The notes below the pieces were generated by a model. That model saw only the letters and a program-made list of their open reading frames with translations. It searched no databases and had not been told where the DNA came from. The translations under genes were made by a program, and so were the position numbers. Below are positions 58,069-64,000 of a DNA stretch of 64,000 bases, one piece after another; the first letter of the stretch is position 1; the number at the start of each line of letters is the position of its first letter. Source of the DNA: Hyphomicrobiales bacterium (lineage in GTDB: Bacteria; Pseudomonadota; Alphaproteobacteria; Rhizobiales; Kaistiaceae); assembly GCA_017305635.1 (NCBI GenBank), contig JAFKKF010000010.1, positions 434,001 to 498,000 of the forward strand. Reading direction: 5' to 3'.

Positions 58069-58118
58069 CCAGCGGCCGGGCGGGCCGCTGGCGGGCCATC
58101 CACCGGCGCTTCCGCCGG
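58069..58118. terminator. Two GC hairpins on the 3' side of fabG
   Basis: CCAGCGGCC with GGCCGCTGG (58069-58091) and CCGGCG-CTTC-CGCCGG (58103-58118) are perfect stems in the fabG-acpP gap. Neither has a T-run in the fabG direction, so they may attenuate rather than stop transcription, or protect the fabG mRNA end. Confidence 0.4.
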
Positions 58119-58132
58119 CGGCAATTATCCTT

Positions 58133-58870
58133 TTAGATCATCGCCATACCGCCGTTTACGTGCAGCGTCTGGCCGGTCATGTAGCCGGCCTCGTCGCTGG
58201 CGAGATAGACCGCGGCGGCGCCGATCTCACCGGCCGTGCCGAGGCGCCTGGCCGGGATGCGCGCCATGATCAGCTCCTTCTGCTTCTCGTTCAGGGCATC
58301 GGTCATGGCCGAGCCGATGAAGCCGGGAGCGATGGCGTTCACGGTGACGTTGCGGGCGGCGTATTCCTGGGCGAGCGCCTTGGTGAGCCCGATGAGGCCG
58401 GCCTTGGCGGCACCGTAATTGGCCTGGCCGGCATTGCCGGTGAAGGCGACGACGGAGGAGATCGAGATGATGCGGCCCCAGCGCTTGCGCATCATCGGGC
58501 GAAGCGCCTGGCGGCAGAGCCGGAAGGCAGCGGTCAGGTCGACGGTCAGCACCTTCTCCCAGTCGGCATCGGAGATGCGCGGGGCAAGGGCGTCGCGGTT
58601 GAGGCCGGCATTGTTGACGAGGATGTCGACCTCGCCCATCGAGGCCTCCGCGTCTGGGATGAGCTTCTCGACCTGCTCGGCATCGGAAAGGTCGCAGGGC
58701 AGGACGAAGGTGCGCTCGCCGAGCTCGCCGGCGAGCTTCTCCAGCGCCTCGCGCCGGGTTCCCGAGAGGCCGACGAGCGCTCCTCTCGCATGAAGGGCGC
58801 GGGCGATGCCGCCGCCGATGCTGCCGCTCGCGCCGGTCACCAGCGCACGCTTGCCGGTCAGGTCGAACAT
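58133..58870 (-). CDS. fabG: 3-oxoacyl-ACP reductase
   Basis: The 245-aa NADPH-dependent reductase has the TGASGSIG loop at 12-19, Ser139, Tyr152 and Lys156 (SSVVAFTGNAGQANYGAAK), and the family's C-terminal GQTLHVNGGMAMI. It is 17 bp downstream of fabD and reduces ketoacyl-ACP in the elongation cycle. Confidence 0.97.
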   Translation of the reverse strand: MFDLTGKRALVTGASGSIGGGIARALHARGALVGLSGTRREALEKLAGELGERTFVLPCDLSDAEQVEKLIPDAEASMGEVDILVNNAGLNRDALAPRISDADWEKVLTVDLTAAFRLCRQALRPMMRKRWGRIISISSVVAFTGNAGQANYGAAKAGLIGLTKALAQEYAARNVTVNAIAPGFIGSAMTDALNEKQKELIMARIPARRLGTAGEIGAAAVYLASDEAGYMTGQTLHVNGGMAMI

Positions 58871-58887
58871 CGCTTCCTATCCTTCGT

Positions 58888-59829
58888 TCACGTGAGACGC
58901 GCGACGGCGGCGTCGATGTCGGCGGGCGTGCCGACGCTGATCGCCTCGACGCCGTCGGCGATGCGCTTGGCGAGCCCGGAGAGTACCTTGCCGGCGCCCA
59001 CTTCCACGAAGAGCGTGACGCCGTTCGCGGCGAGCCATGCGACCGACTCGCGCCAGCGCACCATGCCGGTGACCTGGTCGACGAGGTTCTGCCGGATCGC
59101 CTCCGGGTCGCTGACCGGACCGGCGGTGACGTTGGCAACCAGCGGCACGGCCGGCGCGCGGATCGCGACCTGGGCAAGCGCCTCGGCCATGACCCTGGCG
59201 GCGGGCGCCATCAGGGCGCAATGGAAGGGGGCGGATACGGGAAGGAGAATCGCGCGCTTGGCGCCCTTCCCCTTGGCGATCTCGAGCGCGCGCTCGACGG
59301 CGGCCCTGGCGCCTGAGACGACGACCTGGCCGGGCGCGTTGTCGTTGGCGGCGGCGCAGACCTCGCCCTCGGCAGCCTCCTCGGCGACGGCCTTGGCGGC
59401 CTCGTAGTCGAGGCCGATGAGGGCGGCCATGGCCCCCTGCCCGACCGGCACGGCCTGCTGCATGGCGCGGCCACGGATGCGGAGCAGCCGGGCCGTGTCG
59501 CCGATGGTGAAGGAGCCGGCCGCGGCGAGTGCGGAATATTCGCCGAGCGAATGGCCGGCGACGAAAGCGATGTTGCCGCCGGGGCGGACGCCGCGCGACT
59601 GGAGCACGCGCATGGCGGCGAGGCTGACGGCCATGAGCGCCGGCTGGGCGTTCTCGGTCAGGGTGAGCGTATCGAGAGGGCCATCGAAGATGATGCGGGA
59701 AAGCGATTCGCCGAGCGCCTCGTCGACCTCGTCGAACACCGCCTTCGCCTCCGGGAAGGACTCGGCGAGCGCCTTGCCCATGCCCACGGCCTGGCTTCCC
59801 TGCCCGGGGAAGGTGAGTGCGATCGTCAT
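58888..59829 (-). CDS. fabD: Malonyl-CoA:ACP transacylase
   Basis: The 313-aa enzyme loads malonyl groups onto ACP. The nucleophile Ser94 is in AGHSLGEYSAL, the partner His is in VSAPFHCALM, and GQGSQ is at 9-13. It heads the fabD-fabG-acpP-fabF cluster, and three phased GATAC repeats lie upstream. Confidence 0.97.
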   Translation of the reverse strand: MTIALTFPGQGSQAVGMGKALAESFPEAKAVFDEVDEALGESLSRIIFDGPLDTLTLTENAQPALMAVSLAAMRVLQSRGVRPGGNIAFVAGHSLGEYSALAAAGSFTIGDTARLLRIRGRAMQQAVPVGQGAMAALIGLDYEAAKAVAEEAAEGEVCAAANDNAPGQVVVSGARAAVERALEIAKGKGAKRAILLPVSAPFHCALMAPAARVMAEALAQVAIRAPAVPLVANVTAGPVSDPEAIRQNLVDQVTGMVRWRESVAWLAANGVTLFVEVGAGKVLSGLAKRIADGVEAISVGTPADIDAAVARLT

Positions 59830-59908
59830 CGGTTCCCCTGTTGCCGCCCGCTTGCGGCGCGCAGCCTTTCAGCCGTTTGGCGGAAGCGTGTCAAGCCCGG
59901 GAAGCGCC

Positions 59909-59935
59909 GATACAGCTTGATACCACTTGATACCA
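59909..59935. promoter_or_regulatory. Three GATAC half-sites on a 10-bp period
   Basis: GATACA at 59909 and GATACC at 59919 and 59929 recur at exactly 10-bp steps; the last two are part of a perfect tandem CTTGATACCA. They lie about 80 bp from the fabD start and 75 bp from the divergent SH3-like gene. Helically phased repeats suggest a bound regulator; identity unknown. Confidence 0.45.
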
Positions 59936-60009
59936 TTTCGTCGGAACGGCTGCGCTCACACGGCGTTACCATCGCGAGCGGGGGAAGACCTTCAGACGGA
60001 GAATGAAGA

Positions 60010-60450
60010 ATGACACTCAAAGCAACCCTCATTGCCGGCACGATGGCTGCGGGGATTCTTGCGCCGGTGGCGGCGGAGGCCGCCTATGTGACGGGCAACG
60101 TCAACCTTCGGACCGGTCCGAGCACATCCTATAGCTCCATCACCACGATCCCGGCCGGCTCGCGGGTCAGCGTGAGCGGATGCTCGAGCTGGTGCTCGGT
60201 CAATTATCGCGGCATCCGCGGCTATGTCTCGGCGAGCTACGTATCCGGCGGCGCGATGGGCCCGGGACCGATGCGGCCGCCGCCGCCCATGATGCATCGG
60301 CCACCGCCGCCGACCTGGGGCTACTACCAGAAGCCCCGCTGGGATTCGCGCCACAACGCCTGGTACGACGGCCGGCGCTGGTATTTCGGCGGCAAGTGGT
60401 ACGACAAGCCGAGCGGCTTCTCCTTCGGCTTCGGCATTTCGGGCCGCTAG
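60010..60450 (+). CDS. Exported SH3_3-domain protein with YXXXW-rich tail
   Basis: The 146-aa protein has a signal peptide (to AEAAY), an SH3_3 domain (VTGNVNLRTGPSTSYSSITTIPAG, then YRGIRGYVSASYVSG) and a Pro-rich hinge. The aromatic C-terminus has repeated WY pairs (AWYDGRRWYFGGKWYDKP). The domain usually binds peptidoglycan or peptides in the periplasm. It is divergent from fabD and ends at a strong terminator. It relates in type to the product at 3202. Confidence 0.88.
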   Translation: MTLKATLIAGTMAAGILAPVAAEAAYVTGNVNLRTGPSTSYSSITTIPAGSRVSVSGCSSWCSVNYRGIRGYVSASYVSGGAMGPGPMRPPPPMMHRPPPPTWGYYQKPRWDSRHNAWYDGRRWYFGGKWYDKPSGFSFGFGISGR

Positions 60451-60468
60451 GTCCGGATCTGCCCCACG

Positions 60469-60504
60469 GCGGCCTGTCGCAGATTTGCGACAGGCCGCTT
60501 TTTT
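60469..60504 (+). terminator. Rho-independent terminator
   Basis: GCGGCCTGTCGCA-GATT-TGCGACAGGCCGC is a 13-bp perfect stem followed by six T. It closes the SH3_3 gene, 18 bp past its stop. Confidence 0.93.
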
Positions 60505-60586
60505 CATGCATTGGAGGCATTTCGGTCGAACTCATTAACCATCCCCGTGTTACATGCGCGGCAATTCGACGAGGAAACGTCCCCCC

Positions 60587-60679
60587 ATGCCTGCGCTTGC
60601 GATCCGCTTCGTGCTCTTCTGCGCGCTGTCCGCCGCGTCTTCGGCCCTGATCGCCATCCCCTACCTGACGATCCACTAG
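60587..60679 (+). CDS. Possible 30-aa membrane microprotein
   Basis: An ATG at 60587, preceded by GAGGAAA at about 10 bases, opens a 30-codon frame: a basic start (MPALAIR) and one hydrophobic stretch (FVLFCALSAASSALIAIPYL) ending TIH. It could be a single-span membrane peptide. It sits alone between a terminator and the rpsF promoter. Size and lack of homology evidence keep this tentative. Confidence 0.4.
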   Translation: MPALAIRFVLFCALSAASSALIAIPYLTIH

Positions 60680-60730
60680 CCTTTCCGCCTCCCGTCCCGA
60701 TTCGCACCCGGCATGCCGGGAAGCGGCGGC

Positions 60731-60758
60731 TTGCGTTTGCGGCCGGTTTGCGTATAAC
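60731..60758 (+). promoter_or_regulatory. Candidate promoter of the rpsF operon
   Basis: TTGCGT (60731-60736) and TATAAC (60753-60758), with a 16-bp spacer, lie in an otherwise GC-rich region and give a 5' leader of about 160 nt before rpsF. Confidence 0.5.
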
Positions 60759-60764
60759 CGCGCC

Positions 60765-60927
60765 CGTGTCCAGACGGACCCCGGCCGGGGGCTGAACGGA
60801 GGGCGGCTTTGCCGCAGGACCCTGAACGGGTCCGTCTTCCGGTGTTCCCGCTTCCGAAGTACGACCCAGAGCCTTCCACGGAGGCTTCGGTGAGGCTTAG
60901 CGCCGGCAGCAACGAAGGAAAGGCTTA
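60765..60927 (+). promoter_or_regulatory. Structured 5' leader of rpsF (possible S6:S18 autoregulatory element)
   Basis: The leader contains GGCGGC-TTT-GCCGC, GGACCC-TGAAC-GGGTCC (60817-60833) and the pairing AGCCT/AGGCT near 60872-60888. Several CCG triplets occur in loops, as in known S6:S18-binding leaders. The S6-S18 complex represses its own mRNA in many bacteria; here it is an inference from position and hairpins. Confidence 0.35.
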
Positions 60928-61413
60928 ATGGCCCTCTACGAGCATGTATTCCTGGCGCGACAGGACGTGTCGAGCCAGCAGGTTGAAGCGCTGACCGACC
61001 AGTTCAAGTCGATCATCGAGCAGAACGGCGGCAAGATCGCGAAGGTGGAACAGTGGGGCCTCAAGTCCCTCACCTTCCGCGTGCGCAAGAACCGCAAGGC
61101 GCATTTCACGCTGATGAACATCGACGCGCCGGCCGCTGCCGTCGCCGAGATGGAGCGCCAGCAGCGCATCAATGAAGACGTGATCCGCGTCCTCACCATC
61201 CGCGTCGACGAACTCGAAGAGGGTCCGTCGGTGATGATGCAGAAGCGCGACCGCGACGACCGTCGCGACCGTGACGACCGCGGCTTCGGCGGTGGCGGGC
61301 GCTTCGGCGATCGTGACCGCGGTGATCGCGGCGGCTTCGGCGGTGGCCGTGGCCGCGATCGCGACCGTCCGCGCCGCGACGATGACGAGACCGCCAGCGC
61401 AGGAGCCGAGTGA
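60928..61413 (+). CDS. rpsF: 30S ribosomal protein S6
   Basis: The first about 95 of 161 residues are canonical S6 ([15 protein letters not shown], then [23 protein letters not shown]). The rest is a repetitive Asp/Arg/Gly tail ([31 protein letters not shown]) that is disordered and longer than in E. coli. GAAGGAAAG precedes the ATG. It binds S18, encoded next. Confidence 0.97.
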   Translation: MALYEHVFLARQDVSSQQVEALTDQFKSIIEQNGGKIAKVEQWGLKSLTFRVRKNRKAHFTLMNIDAPAAAVAEMERQQRINEDVIRVLTIRVDELEEGPSVMMQKRDRDDRRDRDDRGFGGGGRFGDRDRGDRGGFGGGRGRDRDRPRRDDDETASAGAE

Positions 61414-61661
61414 TGAGCGACGCCAGCCAGCAGCAGACCCGCCGGCCGTTCTTCCGCCGGCGCAAGACCGATCCGTTCTCCGGCGCCAATGCCCCGAAGA
61501 TCGACTACAAGGACGTGCGGCTCCTGCAGCGCTACATCTCCGAGCGCGGCAAGATCGTGCCCTCGCGCATCACCGCCGTCTCGGCCAGCAAGCAGCGTGA
61601 GCTCGCCCAGGCGATCAAGCGGGCGCGGTTCCTCGGCCTCCTCCCCTACGTGATCAAGTAG
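61413..61661 (+). CDS. rpsR: 30S ribosomal protein S18
   Basis: The 82-aa protein has the S18 core ([19 protein letters not shown], then [22 protein letters not shown]). The ATG at 61413 shares one base with the rpsF stop; a GTG one codon earlier is also possible. It is part of the S6/S18/L9 operon. Confidence 0.97.
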   Translation: MSDASQQQTRRPFFRRRKTDPFSGANAPKIDYKDVRLLQRYISERGKIVPSRITAVSASKQRELAQAIKRARFLGLLPYVIK

Positions 61662-61778
61662 GGTCATCGGTTCCGGAAGCGGCTCCGGCCGCTTCCGCTT
61701 CCCTTCTCCTGGTTGGGGCATGGCCGGACATCCGGTTCGCGACCTGCCCCTAACCGCTTCGACAGCGGGACAGCGACA

Positions 61779-62723
61779 ATGGTGCAGTTCGTCTTCATCG
61801 GGATCGGGGCCGGCCTCGCGTCGGGGCTCATGTTCCTGTCGCCGCTCGGCGGGACGTCCTTCGCGCTTCCCCTCTTCTTCCTTTCGGGCCTGCCCATCGC
61901 CATTGCCGGCCTCGGCTGGGGAACGGCAGCGGCGGCGATCGGCGCGCTCCTCGCGACCATCGTCCTCGCGCTCGGCATCTCGCCGCCGGCGGCCGGGATC
62001 TACCTCGCCGTCTTCGGCGCGCCGCTCACCTGGCTGACCCGCGTCACGCTGCTCTCGCGCGACACGCCGGCGGGACGCGAATGGTTCCCGCTCGGACGCA
62101 TCCTCTTCCACGCGGCTGCGGTCGCGGCGCTCGGCACGATCGTCGCCGGCGCCATCGTCGGCTTCGATCCGGTGGCGCTCGCCGCCGACATGACCGCGAT
62201 GCTGACCAGCTTCATGACGCAGATGGCGGAGGTCGAGCCGCCGCCGACCGCGGCCGAGCTCGCGCCCTTCGTCAAGTTCAACATCAGCATCATGCCCTTC
62301 ACGGTGCCGGCGGTGACGCTGGCGGTCACCGTCCTCGCGCTCTGGCTCGCTGCGCGCATCGTCTCGGCCTCCGGCCGGCTGACGCGCCCGCGCCAGCCGA
62401 TGTGGACCGCGGCGCTGCCGAGGGAGGCGGTGCTCGTCCTCGTCGTTGCGGCCGCGATCGCATTCGCACCGGGCGCCGTCGGCTACGCAGCAAGTGCGGC
62501 AGCCGGCGCCATGGCCGCCGCCGCCGCGCTCGCCGGGCTCGCGGTGCTGCACGCGGTGACGCTCGGGCTGAACCTCCGCGTCCTCATCCTCGTCGCCGCC
62601 TATGTCGGCACCGTCTTCCTCGGCCTGCCGATCTTCCTCTTCGCGATCGTCGGCATCGTCGACACGTTCCTCAACTTCCGGGCCCGTCGCTTCGGCGGCG
62701 CGCCTCCCCCTTCGACAACCTGA
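61779..62723 (+). CDS. DUF2232 family membrane protein
   Basis: The 314-aa protein has about eight hydrophobic helices and fits the DUF2232 (YybS-like) family by topology and its place between rpsR and rplI, where alphaproteobacteria commonly keep it. Its role is unknown. The ATG at 61779 (MVQFVFIGIGAGLASGL) lies 117 bp after the rpsR stop. Codon use is like its neighbours. Confidence 0.85.
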   Translation: MVQFVFIGIGAGLASGLMFLSPLGGTSFALPLFFLSGLPIAIAGLGWGTAAAAIGALLATIVLALGISPPAAGIYLAVFGAPLTWLTRVTLLSRDTPAGREWFPLGRILFHAAAVAALGTIVAGAIVGFDPVALAADMTAMLTSFMTQMAEVEPPPTAAELAPFVKFNISIMPFTVPAVTLAVTVLALWLAARIVSASGRLTRPRQPMWTAALPREAVLVLVVAAAIAFAPGAVGYAASAAAGAMAAAAALAGLAVLHAVTLGLNLRVLILVAAYVGTVFLGLPIFLFAIVGIVDTFLNFRARRFGGAPPPSTT

Positions 62724-62744
62724 TCCAAACGGAGCACTGAGAAA

Positions 62745-63314
62745 ATGGAAGTCATCCTCCTCGAACGCATCGCCAAGCTCGGCCAGATGGGCGACGTGGT
62801 GCGCGTGCGCGACGGTTTCGCGCGCAATTTCCTCTTCCCGCAGCACAAGGCGCTCCGCGCCACCGAGGCGAACCGCAAGAAGTTCGAATCGCAGCGCACC
62901 CAGCTCGAGGCGCGCAATCTCGAGCGGAAGCAGGAAGCGGCGGCGGTCGCCGGCAAGCTCGACGGCCAGTCCTACGTCATCGTCCGCCAGGCGGGCGAGA
63001 CGGGTCAGCTCTACGGCTCGGTGACGACGCGCGACCTCGCCGAGGCGATGACCGCCGCCGGCTTCACCGTCGGCCGCAACCAGGTGGCGCTGACCCAGCC
63101 GATCAAGACCATCGGCCTGCACAGCGTCGCGATCGTTCTCCATCCGGAAGTCGAGGCGAAGGTGACCATCAACGTCGCGCGCAGCGAGGACGAGGCCGCG
63201 CGCCAGGCCCGCGGCGAGGACCTGTCGGTCCGCGTCGAGGAAACCGAGGAAGAAGACGAGGCGCCGAGCGCCGAAGAAGCCGCCGTCGAAGAGGCGGTGG
63301 AGAACGCGGAATAA
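62745..63314 (+). CDS. rplI: 50S ribosomal protein L9
   Basis: The 189-aa protein starts [19 protein letters not shown] with the L9 N-domain signature [14 protein letters not shown], then the long helix and the C-domain. The last 35 residues are an acidic extension ([22 protein letters not shown]) seen in many alphaproteobacterial L9 proteins. It ends the rpsF operon. Confidence 0.97.
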   Translation: MEVILLERIAKLGQMGDVVRVRDGFARNFLFPQHKALRATEANRKKFESQRTQLEARNLERKQEAAAVAGKLDGQSYVIVRQAGETGQLYGSVTTRDLAEAMTAAGFTVGRNQVALTQPIKTIGLHSVAIVLHPEVEAKVTINVARSEDEAARQARGEDLSVRVEETEEEDEAPSAEEAAVEEAVENAE

Positions 63315-63361
63315 TCCGCACCTTCCTCCCCTTCCTTGGGGGTGGTCAAAAGAGCACCTTG

Positions 63362-63397
63362 AAGGCGGCAAAACATCCTTTATTTTGCCGTCCTTCA
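63362..63397 (+). terminator. Hairpin downstream of rplI
   Basis: GAAGG plus CGGCAAAA pairs with TTTTGCCG plus CCTTC around a 9-base loop and a one-base bulge. There is no long T-run after the stem, but the stem includes four A-T pairs at its top. It is the best terminator candidate for the ribosomal operon. Confidence 0.45.
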
Positions 63398-63469
63398 GGT
63401 TCGACGCCGCCTTCCGCATCGCGACGCCGTATCGTTCTGGCCGAGTACGAGATGCTGACGGACTAATCG

Positions 63470-64000
63470 ATGTCGCTGTTCCCGCTCGACAAGCTGCTAT
63501 CCCGGGTCGTCTGCTACGGCGACCTCGCCGTGATCGGTTCCGACGGCAAGACCGAGACGTTCGGCAAGCCGGGAACCGGACCGTCGGTGGCGATCCGGCT
63601 CCATGACGACAAGGTCCGCTGGCAGCTCGCGCTGAAGCCGCGCATTGCCATCGGAGAGGCCTATACCGATGGCCGGCTGACCATCGAGAAAGGCACGCTG
63701 CGCGAATTCCTCGACGTGCTGATGATCTCGGCCGACCGGACCTTTCCGGCCCCGGCGAGCGGACGCGGCAAGCTCAACCGCTTCCTGCGGCAGCTGGTCA
63801 ACCACCGCGGCATCGTCAACAAGATCGGCCGGTCGCGCGACAACGTCCACCACCATTACGACGTCGGCCAGGCGCTCTACGAACTCTTCCTCGACCGCGA
63901 CCTGCAATATTCCTGCGCCTATTTCCGTCATGAAGGCATGACGCTCGAGGAGGCTCAGGAAGCGAAGAAGCAGCACCTCGCCAAGAAGCTGCTCCTGAAG
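63470..64000 (+). CDS. Cyclopropane-fatty-acyl-phospholipid synthase family protein (partial)
   Basis: The frame runs from ATG 63470 past the window end; 177 residues are visible. The N-terminal domain (MSLFPLDKLLSRVVCYGDLAVIG) and the start of the SAM methyltransferase domain (HHHYDVGQALYELFLDRDLQYSCAYFRHEGMTLEEAQ) are typical of CFA synthases, which methylenate unsaturated acyl chains in membrane lipids. The catalytic C-terminal part is not in the window. It follows rplI, where dnaB is often found in relatives. Confidence 0.88.
   Translation, partial: MSLFPLDKLLSRVVCYGDLAVIGSDGKTETFGKPGTGPSVAIRLHDDKVRWQLALKPRIAIGEAYTDGRLTIEKGTLREFLDVLMISADRTFPAPASGRGKLNRFLRQLVNHRGIVNKIGRSRDNVHHHYDVGQALYELFLDRDLQYSCAYFRHEGMTLEEAQEAKKQHLAKKLLLK

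Overview
The window is one contiguous piece of a GC-rich alphaproteobacterial chromosome, most likely from the Hyphomicrobiales (Rhizobiales). This rests on gene content and order: purM-purN facing pgsA-like/permease/hdaA and ppk-ppx; uvrC, pgsA, moaD, moaE; holC-pepA facing lptF-lptG-lptD-surA-pdxA-rsmA; gmk-yicC-mltG; fabF-acpP-fabG-fabD; and rpsF-rpsR-DUF2232-rplI. It also rests on a non-discriminating-type AspRS and an Omp25/31-like porin. The genus cannot be named from the sequence alone. No rRNA, tRNA, CRISPR array, transposase or prophage gene was found.

Layout. Bases 1-8310 are the most accessory part: a PD-(D/E)XK nuclease-like gene cut by the window edge, a palindromic intergenic repeat, a VapBC toxin-antitoxin pair, a 0.5 kb non-coding stretch with a possible structured RNA, a hydrolase and several small exported proteins. 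It ends with two tandem secreted proteins that share a C-terminal domain, behind a perfect TGTGA-N6-TCACA dyad. Bases 8310-23470 hold aspS, rnd, a ribose-type ABC importer with a Tat-exported binding protein, the polyphosphate genes, hdaA and purMN. Bases 23470-35170 hold a molybdopterin oxidoreductase, rlmJ, an exported protein overlapping an RNase T2 gene, a porin, a FolM-like SDR, uvrC, a glutathione transferase, pgsA-moaDE and ndk. Bases 35300-43900 hold a zinc alcohol dehydrogenase, divergent oxyR/katG, small exported proteins, an ABC-F ATPase and holC. Bases 44000-64000 are a dense core block for LPS transport, fatty-acid synthesis, murein termination and ribosomal proteins, ending in a cyclopropane fatty-acid synthase cut by the right edge.

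How the genes work together. Most of the window is housekeeping in tightly coupled operons with 1-4 nt or slightly longer overlaps: LptF/G/D export LPS, FabD/FabG/AcpP/FabF build acyl chains, PurM/PurN act in purine synthesis, Ppk/Ppx balance polyphosphate, and OxyR controls KatG.

The least explained material is (i) the tandem secreted paralogue pair at 5014-8301, (ii) a family of two-hairpin intergenic repeats whose first hairpin differs between copies with compensating changes, and (iii) a 129-bp near-palindrome nested between two copies of that repeat beside a glutathione transferase gene lying between uvrC and pgsA. I see no clear multi-gene defence or biosynthetic system; these three are the best candidates for something undescribed.
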